A stretch of DNA of 64,000 nucleotides, from assembly GCF_011395035.1 (NCBI RefSeq), contig NZ_CP024770.1, positions 1,091,465 to 1,155,464 on the forward strand, written 5' to 3'. The notes below the pieces were generated by a model that saw only the letters and a program-made list of their open reading frames with translations, had not been told where the DNA came from and searched no databases. Below are positions 27,784-36,736 of the stretch, in pieces. The stretch's first letter is position 1. Every line of letters starts with the position of its first letter. The position numbers were made by a program, and so were the translations under genes. This DNA is from Pantoea cypripedii (lineage in GTDB: Bacteria; Pseudomonadota; Gammaproteobacteria; Enterobacterales; Enterobacteriaceae).

Positions 27784-27812
27784 AGCCTCTCTCCAGTGCA
27801 GTTGATGAAAAA

Positions 27813-28505
27813 TTAGTTACTCTTCGACAAGCGCTCCAGCAATTCGTCGAGGAGTGCCACTTCGCCTTTGGTAAGAACGTTCACCTGCCCCAGGCCCGCT
27901 CTTAGAGCGGCTGCTGACGTCTGTTGAGTTGTTGGACCGCTGCCTGTTACGTCTGTCGTGACGGCATGAATGATGGCGTCTTGCAGCTCCCTGGAGATAT
28001 CGCCGCCTTCGGACTTCTTGTCGGCGATGAGCATCATGGTCAACCCAACACACGAAGCCCGGATCATCGCGACTGCCTGCTCTTCACTGGTTCTCAGTCG
28101 TCCCGCCGTAGCCACCGCGCGCACGATCTTGCGAAAGAAGCGTAATCCTTCCGCTACAGCGGGTGACTGCGGATAGGCGCTCATGATCGAGAACAGGCCC
28201 GGATTCGCGAGTCCGAATGCCACGTGGTTGTCCCAGCTTGCCCGCAGCTCTTGAACTGGGTCGGGATGTGGGGTGCGAGCTGCCTTGGCGGCCACATAGG
28301 TTGCAATACCGTGTTCTACAACGGCGTCGAGCAGACCTTGTTTGTCTCCAAATAGCCGGTAGATGGTTGGCACCTGAACAGCAGCAGCGGCAGCAACAGC
28401 TCTCGTTGTCACTGCTTCTGGTCCGTCAGCTTGGGTGAGGGCCAGCGCGGCATCGAGTATCCGCGCGCGATGTGGTCGCGCGGCTTCATCAGAGTCGGTT
28501 TGCAT
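27813..28505 (-). CDS. TetR-family regulator
   Basis: This 230-residue regulator has HTH VTTRAVAAAAAVQVPTIYRL (about 36-55) followed by FGDKQGLLDAVVEHG. It is the first gene of a probable operon with the NmrA-like gene. A strong inverted repeat 52-84 bp upstream of its start (28558-28589) is a likely autoregulatory operator that also faces the divergent VOC gene. Confidence 0.9.
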   Translation of the reverse strand: MQTDSDEAARPHRARILDAALALTQADGPEAVTTRAVAAAAAVQVPTIYRLFGDKQGLLDAVVEHGIATYVAAKAARTPHPDPVQELRASWDNHVAFGLANPGLFSIMSAYPQSPAVAEGLRFFRKIVRAVATAGRLRTSEEQAVAMIRASCVGLTMMLIADKKSEGGDISRELQDAIIHAVTTDVTGSGPTTQQTSAAALRAGLGQVNVLTKGEVALLDELLERLSKSN

Positions 28506-28557
28506 TTCGGTTCCTTAGAGCGGAGTCAAGGCACGCTCGCCTTGACCTCTCGATGTT

Positions 28558-28589
28558 ATCGATGATAACATATATTCGATATCATCGAT
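28558..28589. promoter_or_regulatory. Inverted-repeat operator in the TetR/VOC divergent region
   Basis: ATCGATGATA (28558-28567) and TATCATCGAT (28580-28589) are perfect inverted copies separated by 12 bp. The left arm also overlaps a shorter palindrome TTATCGATGATAA. The position between divergent genes fits a TetR-dimer-pair operator. Confidence 0.7.
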
Positions 28590-28648
28590 AGGATTAACGC
28601 ACGCCGTTGTTCTATCCACCTGCAAACCCCTCAAGCCCGCTGGCGTCG

Positions 28649-28979
28649 ATGCGGGGCAATCACACTGGCGTTCGCATGCCAGATCTTCAGTCCGCGTTGG
28701 CTTGGTATCGAGGAGATGCTCGACTTTCGACTGACCGGGAAGACTGAGGGTGCCGGCTTGACGTGGGCCTTCCTTGCTCCGGAGAACAACGACAGTTTCC
28801 AGATTGAGCTCGCAGCAGGTCCCGGAGCTGTGGTTCGCCAAGGTGGGCTGCAACTCAAAGACAGTCTTGGGCTTCATGGCTGGCACCATATCTGTATGAG
28901 AGTCGATAATGTTGATGAGGCCTCCGCCGAACTCAAACGCCGGGGCGCGGTCGATGGTGAAATAACTAATTGGAAATGA
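28649..28979 (+). pseudogene. VOC (glyoxalase-like) protein gene with a frameshift
   Basis: The first frame from ATG 28649 reads HTGVRMPDLQSALAWYRG, the opening strand and helix of a VOC domain. The second frame, from about 28716, continues MLDFRLTGKTEGAGLTWAFL, then SLGLHGWHHICMRVDNVDEA and SAELKRRGA. The two join at TATCGAGGAGATGCTC, where a single extra G would explain the shift. A VOC protein would bind a metal and act on small organics. Either the gene is dead or there is a sequencing error at this point. It lies 4 bp before the LysR gene at 28984. Confidence 0.7.
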
Positions 28980-28983
28980 TGCC

Positions 28984-29907
28984 ATGGGCTTTCTGAACTT
29001 GTTGGATGTTGCAAATCTTGTTGCGGTCGTAGACGCTGGTGGATTCAGAATGGCAGCGCAAGTACGTGGGATTAGCAGTTCAACTTTAAGTGATTCGATT
29101 CGCCGGCTAGAGTCTGATATCGGAGTGCGCTTATTGAATCGGACCACTCGAAGTATCAGCTTGACTGAGGCCGGTATCCGCCTGCTGAGCCGTCTGAAGC
29201 CAGCGCTGACAGAGATTGAGGCGGCATTCAATGAATTACAAGACGGGGCTGATCGCCCCGTAGGGACGCTGCGTTTAAATGTTCCAGTTCCCGTGGCTAG
29301 ATATGTTTTGCCAGATCTGTTGCCGGATTTTATCGAGAGATTCCCCGGTGTGCGTATTGATGTAGTTATGGAAGATGATTTTTCAGATGTGATAGGGCGT
29401 GGGTTTGATGCTGGTGTTCGCTATGGCGAAAACATTGAACTAGATATGATCGCTATACCGATCGGCCCGCGCCATCAGAGGTTTGTTGCTGCGGCATCGA
29501 GTAATTATCTTGATAAATTTGGAATCCCTGATAATCCTTCGGATCTTGCGCGGCATAGACTGATTGGCCACCGATTTCCGAATGGATCGATTTGGACATG
29601 GGCGTTGGAGCGGGAAGGAGTAAGAGTAAAGGTGGCGCCAGACGGATTCCTGATTTCAAGTTCTGTTGATCTTCAGCTCGCGAGTGCTGCCGCCGGGGCG
29701 GGAATAATCTATACATTTGAGGATTTTGTCGCCCCTTATCTGAAATCGGGAATGCTTACGCCAGTTTTAGAAACCTGGTGGCAGGAATTCGACGGGCCGT
29801 TTCTCTACTACCATGGCCGTAGGCAAATGCCACCGCCACTTAGGGCCTTTGTCGATTTCCTGAAAGAAAAGAATGCTGGGCGGTCTGATCCACCAGCTCT
29901 CCCATGA
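28984..29907 (+). CDS. LysR-family regulator
   Basis: This 307-residue regulator has a winged HTH (GGFRMAAQVRGISSSTLSDS, about 20-39) followed by LESDIGVRLLNRTTRSISLT and a full co-inducer domain. It is oriented with the broken VOC gene. It resembles the LysR at 22688 in layout (GRGFDAGVRYG against ERGFDAGVRFG), so the two may be relatives. Confidence 0.9.
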   Translation: MGFLNLLDVANLVAVVDAGGFRMAAQVRGISSSTLSDSIRRLESDIGVRLLNRTTRSISLTEAGIRLLSRLKPALTEIEAAFNELQDGADRPVGTLRLNVPVPVARYVLPDLLPDFIERFPGVRIDVVMEDDFSDVIGRGFDAGVRYGENIELDMIAIPIGPRHQRFVAAASSNYLDKFGIPDNPSDLARHRLIGHRFPNGSIWTWALEREGVRVKVAPDGFLISSSVDLQLASAAAGAGIIYTFEDFVAPYLKSGMLTPVLETWWQEFDGPFLYYHGRRQMPPPLRAFVDFLKEKNAGRSDPPALP

Positions 29908-29959
29908 GGCGGCTGGAGTCTGCCGTCACTCAATCAAATACGCCTACGAGGCAATTGTC

Positions 29960-30105
29960 CGGCATGCCGGACAACCTGCTCGCGATAGGGCCGTTTATCA
30001 TTTGCTTAACTCTTACTAAGATTCTCTGGTCGTTCGTCGGCATGTCGGACTTCGTGTAGAGCCCTAAAACGTATGAGTGCGGCGCTGTTTCTCTCATATT
30101 GAGAT
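29960..30105 (-). pseudogene. Relic of an AraC gene 3' end
   Basis: The DNA repeats the region just downstream of and at the end of the AraC gene at 19514: CCGGCATGCCGGACAA against CCGGCATGTCGGACAA, and TTAACTCTTACTAAGATTCT against CTAATTCTTACTACGATTCT. The minus frame ends SAALIRFRALHE, recalling YAALARCRAS in the intact gene. The HTH is gone. The SDR at 30148 may once have been the divergent partner of this lost regulator. Confidence 0.55.
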
Positions 30106-30147
30106 CGCGGTAATGGGGTCATTCTTGGTGATAAAACGGGAGTTAGT

Positions 30148-30885
30148 ATGATCAGTGTCGGTAAGCGTGTGGCGATTGTCACTGGAGCATCCAGAGGTAT
30201 CGGCAGGGCGGTAGCGGAGCGTCTGGCGAAAGATGGGTTTGCGGTCATCGTAAATTACACAGAATCAAAATCGGCTGCTGAAGACGTAGCAAAAGAAATT
30301 ATTGATTCTGGTGCAATGGCAAAGGCCTTCAGGGCTGACGTGTCTGAGCCCAATCAGGTTACAGCAATGTTCGACTTCGCGGAGGATGAATTCGGTCGAT
30401 CTGATATCGCTGTTAATTGTGCTGGCATCATGATGCTAAAGCCTTTATCAGAATTCGATATCGCTGACTTTGATCGAATGCATGCCATTAACGTCCGTGG
30501 AACATTCCTCGTTTCGCAGCAAGCGGCTAAGAGGCTGCAAAACGGCGGCGCGATCATAAATATTTCGACCTCAGCAGAGCGACAAGCTCTACCAGGTTAC
30601 GGCCCCTATGCGATGACGAAAGGCGCTGTTGAAGCACTGAATCTTGTACTCGCTCGTGAACTGAAAGGGCGAGACATTACGGTTAATTCGGTTGGGCCGG
30701 GTCCCACTGCGACAGAGCTCTTTCTGAAAGATAAAAGTGAAGGGTTGATCGCTGCTATTGGGAGCCTCAACCCTTTCAATAGAATTGGGCAGCCACAAGA
30801 GATCGCTGAAGTTGTTTCGTTTCTAGCTGGGCCTGCACGGTGGGTGAATGGCCAGGCGATATATGTCAACGGTGGAATGAATTGA
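30148..30885 (+). CDS. Classical SDR (FabG-like, glucose/ribitol dehydrogenase type)
   Basis: This 245-residue SDR has TGASRGIG (12-19), NCAG (90-93), and a catalytic Ser near 140 with YAMTK (Tyr154, Lys158). It ends ARWVNGQAIYVNGGMN, typical of 3-oxoacyl reductase-like SDRs. ATG 30148 is preceded by GGGAG. The substrate is unknown. It is the last intact gene before the transposase relic that borders the phosphonate island. Confidence 0.9.
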   Translation: MISVGKRVAIVTGASRGIGRAVAERLAKDGFAVIVNYTESKSAAEDVAKEIIDSGAMAKAFRADVSEPNQVTAMFDFAEDEFGRSDIAVNCAGIMMLKPLSEFDIADFDRMHAINVRGTFLVSQQAAKRLQNGGAIINISTSAERQALPGYGPYAMTKGAVEALNLVLARELKGRDITVNSVGPGPTATELFLKDKSEGLIAAIGSLNPFNRIGQPQEIAEVVSFLAGPARWVNGQAIYVNGGMN

Positions 30886-31065
30886 TCTCAAATGACGACT
30901 CGTAATTAGTTGAGTCGTCATTGAATCAAATTTCGACTTATTTAGTCGTACCTGAACAATCCGGAGAGCCTTTTGCAGCAGGGGTTTGAAGCGGAAAGAT
31001 GTTGATGCATTTGCAGGAACCCGGCAAATTGTGAGGAGTTTACTGCAAATTCTGTCGAGGTCTGG

Positions 31066-31877
31066 ATGGGTCCGAAGACAGCGGTGAGCGAAGGCGATTT
31101 GTTCCGGCATCCTCTTCGCGAGCAGGTCAACATGAAGCATCCGCTGGTGCGACTGGACGATCTGATCAATTGGGGTTAATTAGTCGCGTTGATGAGCGCG
31201 AGCATTGTTTCACGCAAGGGTCGGACTGATTGTTGGCGTGTTGTATCTCCAGCATGCGTTCGATCTGTCGAGCGAGTAAGTGGTCTGGCAATGGGTGGAA
31301 AACCCGTATTGACAGGTCTTCACCGGCGAGAGATATATGCAGACTGAGCTCCCGATCCATACGTCGAGCCTGACATGCAGGCGTAAGTGCTTGGACGAAG
31401 CTGGCGTTGAAGAACTGCTGGCCGAGACGATCGAAGCGAGTAATCGTCGACACGACGGTCATGCAAAAGGAGATCGTCCATCCAACCGACTCGCGCCTGC
31501 TCGAGCGGTGCCGCGAGCATCCGATGAAGGCCGCGGTGCGACACGGATTGAAGCTGCGGCAGAACTACAACCACGAGGCGCCGCACGTGGCACGTCAGCT
31601 TGAGAAAATGTAGTCAAGGCTCAATCTCCAGCTCGACGCCATGACGATACGACGCCGAACCGTCGAACATGTGTTCGGCACGCTCAAACAATGGATGGGT
31701 TCAACCCACGTTCAGAAGCGCCGTTTGGGCCATGTCGTGGCGGAAATGAGTTTGCATGTGCTGACATATAACCTCAAGCGAGTCATCAAGATTCTCGGGT
31801 TCGCAAAGACTATGCGCGTAATGAAACTGGCAGCGCGTGAACTCGCGCGCCAACGTTGTTCATTGAGGATATCTTGA
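31066..31877 (+). pseudogene. IS5-family transposase relic
   Basis: Fragments in shifting frames encode MGPKTAVSEGDLFRHPLREQ and HPLVRLDDLINW, then stop; YMQTELPIHTSSLTCRRKCL, VDTTVMQKEIVHPTDSRLLE and LKLRQNYNHEAP; and, after an internal deletion, RTVEHVFGTLKQWMGSTH and MSLHVLTYNLKRVI. This is the order of an IS5-type DDE transposase (IS1182-like wording at the end). At least three stops or frameshifts make it inactive. It marks the left edge of the G+C-richer phosphonate region. Confidence 0.75.
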
Positions 31878-31913
31878 TCACGTCATCCGTTCGCGTCTCG
31901 GTCCAACGAAATC

Positions 31914-31947
31914 GAACGCCCGACAGGACGTCACCAACTGGGCGTTC
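31914..31947 (+). terminator. Hairpin with T-run between IS relic and LysR
   Basis: The 8-bp stem GAACGCCC / GGGCGTTC (31914-31921, 31940-31947) is followed by TACGCGTTTTT. It could end rightward transcription from the relic. The 18-base loop lowers confidence. Confidence 0.35.
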
Positions 31948-31989
31948 TACGCGTTTTTACACGGCCTCGGCCGATAGGGGACTGCCCTC

Positions 31990-32889
31990 CTATAACTCCG
32001 ACAGTCCTGATGCGCATCTGCGCAGCATGCCTTTGAGCCATCTGCAAAAATCTCTTCCGGCCTGTACCTGCTGAGTCTGGGAGTTCAAGTAGGCCCAATA
32101 CGTGGCACCCGACATAATCCGGTGTTCGTCCAGAATGACCAATGTTCCCGCACGCAGCTGATCGAGCACCAGCAGGTAAGGCACAACAAAAAATCCCGTG
32201 CCTCCGATGGCTGCAGCCACGGCTAGGAATATGTGGTCATACATGGCGCCCACCTGCAAGCGATCCGGCGCGATGTCGCGAGCGACTGCCCAAGAGGCTA
32301 GGATGTCTGGCCTGGATTTGGCTGCAATCATCGGCCATCGATGCGGCGGCTGGGATCGGTGCTGCTGCACCAACTGGGGCGAACCGACACAGACCAACTC
32401 TTCCTGTAGCAGCTCCCAACACTCACTGTTGGGCATGGCCAGATCCCGCGTGATCAACACATCGAACTCGTCGCGTGGCAACGGCGGTGACAGCGAAGTT
32501 ATCAAGTCCACCCTCATCGGTGACTGGGACATGAACGATCCCAGCATCGGCACAACCACCGTCATCGCAAAGCTGGGCATCGACGTCCGCACCATTAGTC
32601 GGCCGTGACTTTCCTCCCTCTGAAACATCTGCCGGGTGGCCAATTCGATGGTCGCCATCGAGTCTTTCACTGCGTCGTAGTACTGAGAACCGGCAGGCGT
32701 CAGGGCGATAGACGCTCCCCGGCGTTCGAACAAGGCGGTCCCAGCCGCCTTCTCCAAAGTAGCGACATGCCGGCTGACAGCACTTTGCGTGATACCCAAT
32801 GCGGCGGCGGCGCGCGTAAAGCTTCCCTGACGGCCGATCGTCACGAAGGCGCGAATTGCAACAAGCGGGATCTCTGATGGCCTATACAT
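31990..32889 (-). CDS. LysR-family regulator of the phosphonoalanine cluster
   Basis: This 299-residue regulator has a winged HTH at about 20-45 (GSFTRAAAALGITQSAVSRH, VATLEKAAGTALFERRG) and a co-inducer domain. It is divergent from the importer and catabolic genes at 33010-38863. Phosphonoalanine (pal) clusters are known to use a LysR activator, so a PalR-like role is likely. It reads G+C-rich like the genes it faces and unlike the LysR genes at 22688 and 28984. Confidence 0.8.
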   Translation of the reverse strand: MYRPSEIPLVAIRAFVTIGRQGSFTRAAAALGITQSAVSRHVATLEKAAGTALFERRGASIALTPAGSQYYDAVKDSMATIELATRQMFQREESHGRLMVRTSMPSFAMTVVVPMLGSFMSQSPMRVDLITSLSPPLPRDEFDVLITRDLAMPNSECWELLQEELVCVGSPQLVQQHRSQPPHRWPMIAAKSRPDILASWAVARDIAPDRLQVGAMYDHIFLAVAAAIGGTGFFVVPYLLVLDQLRAGTLVILDEHRIMSGATYWAYLNSQTQQVQAGRDFCRWLKGMLRRCASGLSEL

Positions 32890-33009
32890 GATTAAAACTC
32901 ATGATGATATGCACTCTAGGTAATGAGGGAGGTTTCTTGTCATTCAACGGTAATAGTACATTGAAAACATCAATGCCCTAACTGATTCACACCAATGAAA
33001 GGCAAAATC

Positions 33010-33993
33010 ATGTGGAAGCACTGCAGTCTATTATCTGTTTTACTCATGATGAGCGTAATCACGCCACAGCCAGCGGTAGCAGGCGAAGTGGTCTTATACT
33101 CATCGAACAACGTCGAGACCGTCAACCGCGTCATTGACCTTTTCAACAAAGAGAATCCTGACGTTCGGGTTTCCGTCGTACGCGCCGGCACCGGTGCGCT
33201 CATGCAGCGCATCAAGGCCGAAAGCGCCAATCCCCTTGGCGATATCTTCTGGTCGGGCGGCCTCGCTACCATGGCCGAGTTCAAACCCCAGTTCGAATCT
33301 TATTCATCCCGCCAGGCAAGCACCGTTCCCGCAGCGTATCGCGGCCCCGATGGCCTCTGGCTGGGAACCAACGTTCACATCAACGTGCTGATGGTCAACA
33401 CCCGCCAGCTGGGAGGCGTCAAGGCGCCGCAAAGCTGGGCCGAACTGGCCGATCCGAAGTGGAAAGGACGACTGGTCATTCCTGACCCCGAGCGCACCAG
33501 CGCATCGTACGTCGCCCTGTATGGTCTGCAAAAGACCCTGGGAACCGAACTCATGACGCGCATCGTGCGCAACGCCACCATCGTCGGCACCACGTCTGCC
33601 GCCTACGACGGCGTGGCAAAGGGCGAGTTCGCCATCGCGCTGACCATGGAATACGCGGCCTATGAATATGTCGCCGGCGGCCTCAAGGAGATCAAGCTGG
33701 TCTATCCAAGCGAAGGAACCTTTGTTTCGGTAGAAGGCATGGCCTTGATCAAAGGCGGCAAGCATCCGGCCGAAGCACGCAAGCTCTACGAATTCCTCGC
33801 TTCAAAGAACGTTCAAGTCGACATTTTCAAGTCCGCCTATCGTCGCCCTCTGCGCTCAGACATTGATGTGAGCAAGCTCTCCACGCTGCCTGCCATCAAG
33901 TCCGTCAAAGTGGTTCCCCTCGATGATGGCCAGATGGCCCAGGACCGCGCCGCGTTCATTGCGCAGTGGCGGCAGATCATTGCTGACCGTTGA
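33010..33993 (+). CDS. ABC importer binding protein (extracellular solute-binding, iron/phosphonate type)
   Basis: This type II periplasmic binding protein has about 327 residues. Its signal peptide (MWKHCSLLSVLLMMSVI, cleavage near PAVAG) is followed by EVVLYSSNNVETVNRVIDLF. The fold resembles FbpA and 2-aminoethylphosphonate binders (SBP_bac_1/6). I choose ATG 33010, with AAAGG in front, over ATG 32995, which lacks a ribosome site. It is the first gene of the putative transcript running to the phosphonopyruvate hydrolase, so its ligand is probably phosphonoalanine or a related phosphonate. That is inference from context. Confidence 0.8.
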   Translation: MWKHCSLLSVLLMMSVITPQPAVAGEVVLYSSNNVETVNRVIDLFNKENPDVRVSVVRAGTGALMQRIKAESANPLGDIFWSGGLATMAEFKPQFESYSSRQASTVPAAYRGPDGLWLGTNVHINVLMVNTRQLGGVKAPQSWAELADPKWKGRLVIPDPERTSASYVALYGLQKTLGTELMTRIVRNATIVGTTSAAYDGVAKGEFAIALTMEYAAYEYVAGGLKEIKLVYPSEGTFVSVEGMALIKGGKHPAEARKLYEFLASKNVQVDIFKSAYRRPLRSDIDVSKLSTLPAIKSVKVVPLDDGQMAQDRAAFIAQWRQIIADR

Positions 33994-34019
33994 TTGAGAG
34001 AAGTAGAGGAGATGTAGCC

Positions 34020-35081
34020 ATGCAGGTCTCATTTGAAAATATTGATCAGAGTTACGGCAAGCAGTCTCTGTTCAGCGGGCTGAACTTGATGATCCCCAGC
34101 GGCAAGCTGTTCACCTTGCTGGGCCCTTCCGGATGCGGAAAAACCAGCCTGCTAAGAATGCTGGCCGGATTCGTCCGGCCCGATGGCGGGCGAATCCTGT
34201 TTGGCGGCAGCGATGTCACCGCGATACCGGTGCATCGCCGCGGGGTCGGCATGGTATTCCAGGACTATGCTTTGTTCCCCGATCGTTCGATTCTGGCCAA
34301 TGTCTGCTACGGTCTTTCGGCGCGGGGTATGCCCAAAGAGCAGGCAATTGATCGCGCAATGGCCATGCTCAAGCGAGTTGGACTGGCGGCATTCGCCGAC
34401 CGTGCACCGATGGCCTTGTCGGGCGGACAGCGTCAGCGTGTGGCCATGGCGCGTGCACTTGTGATCGAACCTAAGCTGCTGCTGTTGGACGAGCCTTTGT
34501 CTGCCCTCGACGTGAAGTTGCGAGTCGAACTTCGAGGGATGATCAGGGATCTTCAGCAGGAGGCCGGTATCACCACAGTATTCGTGACACATGATCAGGA
34601 AGAAGCATTGGCCATGTCTGACCTGATCGCGGTGATGGACCGGGGGCGCGTCGTGCAGCTGGGTGCTCCGCTGGAAATATACAGCCGGCCGTGCAATACG
34701 TTCGTCGCAGACTTCGTCGGCAGCGCGAACCTGATCGAGGTGTCGCGCGAATTGCCCGCCGCCGGCGGCCTGCGCCGACTGATGTGTACTGGCGGTGTGC
34801 TGCTGACCGATAGCGCCGTGCCGTTCCAGCCCGGTGTCAGGCTGGCAGTTCGCAGTGAAGAAATTCATTTTGCCGAAACCGGCGCCCCGCAAGACGGACA
34901 GGTCGCAGGCATTGTCGACCATGTCGAGTTTCGCGGCGGCCAGACCAGCTACACGGTCAAGACGGAGACCGGGGTCATCACGGTGACGGCAAGCGGCGGG
35001 AACCGGCAGCGCATACGGGAGCGTGGAGAGAAGGTGCTCCTGCAATTACCCAGCGATGCGCATCTGGTGGAGGCGTCATGA
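34020..35081 (+). CDS. ABC importer ATPase (FbpC/PhnT/PotA class)
   Basis: This 353-residue ATPase has Walker A GPSGCGKTS, Q-loop MVFQDYALFPD, signature LSGGQRQRVAMARAL and Walker B LLLLDEPLSALD, followed by the switch in FVTHDQEEALAM. A C-terminal TOBE-like regulatory domain (about 270-353) follows. The start is ATG 34020; the frame extends upstream to 33990 but with no conserved sequence. Its stop overlaps the permease start (ATGA). Confidence 0.9.
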   Translation: MQVSFENIDQSYGKQSLFSGLNLMIPSGKLFTLLGPSGCGKTSLLRMLAGFVRPDGGRILFGGSDVTAIPVHRRGVGMVFQDYALFPDRSILANVCYGLSARGMPKEQAIDRAMAMLKRVGLAAFADRAPMALSGGQRQRVAMARALVIEPKLLLLDEPLSALDVKLRVELRGMIRDLQQEAGITTVFVTHDQEEALAMSDLIAVMDRGRVVQLGAPLEIYSRPCNTFVADFVGSANLIEVSRELPAAGGLRRLMCTGGVLLTDSAVPFQPGVRLAVRSEEIHFAETGAPQDGQVAGIVDHVEFRGGQTSYTVKTETGVITVTASGGNRQRIRERGEKVLLQLPSDAHLVEAS

Positions 35082-36736
35082 TTGCAGGAAAACTCAGGCG
35101 CGACCCGGCATGGATGGCTGCTGCGCTGCTCTCGATCGGCTTGTTGTCGATCTTCCTGGTCTGGCCCCTGATCACCATGCTGGGGAAATCCTTTGTCGGC
35201 GCCGACGGCCGGTGGGGAATGAGCGGTTACGTTCGCTTCTTCTCCGAGCCGTCCTATCGAGATGTCTTCTTCAATACGCTGATTCTGGGTGCAGCCGTCA
35301 CGGCATGTTCCATGATCGTCGGTGGCGGACTCGCCATGGTTGTGGCGCGCTGCAAATTCCCATTTGCCGGTCTGCTGGCTTTCCTGCCGCTGATGACTAT
35401 GGTCAATCCAGATGTCGTCGTGGCGGCGTCATGGGTGCTGGTGCTGGGCAAGCAAGGCTTGGTCAACAACTGGCTGGCGCCGTTCGGGGTCGAGCTGCCG
35501 TCGCTCTATTCCTGGTGGGGATTGGTGTTCGTGATGACGCTCAACAATTATGTCTATGCGTTTGTCGCGGTGCTGGTGGGCCTCAAGTCCATGGACCGTA
35601 ACCTTGAAGAAGCGGCCTTGAGCCTGGGGCGTCCGCTCGCTCGCGTTCTGACGGGCGTCACATTGCCATTGCTCCTGCCCTCGCTGTTTGCAGGGGTACT
35701 GATTGTCTTCACCCACGTCATCGGCAGTTTCGGGGTACCTGCCATTCTCGGCGCGCGTACCCCTGTGCTGGCAGTCAAGGCGTACAACGAATTCGTCAGC
35801 GAAATGGGCGGCAGTCCCCAGATGCAGACCACCATGGCCTCCATTCTGGTCTACCTCGGCGCCGGCCTGCTGTTGCTGCAGAAGTTCGTCGTGGAGCGCC
35901 GCCAGTTCCAGATGGAGTCGGGACGGCAGCCCGCGGCAGTGCCGCTGTCCGGTGCCGGATCGATGCTGGCGGCTGGATGCGTGGTGCTGGTGGTGGCGCT
36001 TTCACTGCTGCCTACGGCTGTGGTGTTCGTGACCTCGGTGACGCCGTCGGTAGGACCTGTCCTGCTCTATGGCGGCTTCACGCTGGACCATCTTCACTAC
36101 GCACTGGTGCATGCTCCCGGTCCGCTGTACAACTCTCTTTTCCTGTCCACCATTGCCACCGCGGCAGGCGTTGTCTTTTCCATCGGCGCGGCCTATTTGA
36201 TCGTCAAGCGGCGTTCGTTGATCACCCACCTACTGGACGTCATGGTCACATTGCCGCTCACGATTGCCGGCACCGTTCTCGGTATCGCCCTGATCAATTC
36301 CTTCAACACCGGAACGCTGACCCTGACCGGGAGCTGGCTAATTATGGCGCTGGCGTATTTCCTGCGCCGGGTACCCAGCGGCGTGCGCTCTGCGACAGGT
36401 CCGCTGCACAGTCTCAAGGACTCCATTGAAGAGGCTTCGATGAGCCTGGGCGTGGGAGCACTGCGAAGCTTCGTGCGCGTCGTGCTGCCCGTCATCGCTC
36501 CTTCAGTCGCCTCCGCCGCGGTGCTGATCTGGGTGACCACACTGTCCGAGCTGTCGGCCACGGTCGTGCTCTATTTCGGCGGCATGAGCACCATGCCGAT
36601 CGAGATCTTCCAACAGGTCGACAGCGGCCGACTGGCCTTGGCCTGTGCCTACAGCGTGCTGCTGCTGCTGGCCATCTTCATACCACTGGCGCTGGCGCGC
36701 TGGGTTTTCCGTCTCAACGTAGGAACTGTCGAATGA
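35078..36736 (+). CDS. Two-domain ABC importer permease (FbpB/PhnV type)
   Basis: This 552-residue membrane protein carries two permease domains in one chain. It has two EAA loops: LEEAALSLGRPLARVLTGVT then LPLLLPS (about 180), and IEEASMSLGVGALRSFVRVV then LPVIAPS (about 450). About twelve hydrophobic segments are present. Fused permeases are usual for ferric-iron and aminoethylphosphonate importers. It overlaps both the ATPase and the aminotransferase genes by 4 bp, so import and catabolism are co-translated. Confidence 0.9.
   Translation: MIAGKLRRDPAWMAAALLSIGLLSIFLVWPLITMLGKSFVGADGRWGMSGYVRFFSEPSYRDVFFNTLILGAAVTACSMIVGGGLAMVVARCKFPFAGLLAFLPLMTMVNPDVVVAASWVLVLGKQGLVNNWLAPFGVELPSLYSWWGLVFVMTLNNYVYAFVAVLVGLKSMDRNLEEAALSLGRPLARVLTGVTLPLLLPSLFAGVLIVFTHVIGSFGVPAILGARTPVLAVKAYNEFVSEMGGSPQMQTTMASILVYLGAGLLLLQKFVVERRQFQMESGRQPAAVPLSGAGSMLAAGCVVLVVALSLLPTAVVFVTSVTPSVGPVLLYGGFTLDHLHYALVHAPGPLYNSLFLSTIATAAGVVFSIGAAYLIVKRRSLITHLLDVMVTLPLTIAGTVLGIALINSFNTGTLTLTGSWLIMALAYFLRRVPSGVRSATGPLHSLKDSIEEASMSLGVGALRSFVRVVLPVIAPSVASAAVLIWVTTLSELSATVVLYFGGMSTMPIEIFQQVDSGRLALACAYSVLLLLAIFIPLALARWVFRLNVGTVE

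Noticed and set aside
31641..31877. A small intact gene of 78 codons
   Set aside because: It is the C-terminal piece of the broken IS5-type transposase and not an independent gene.
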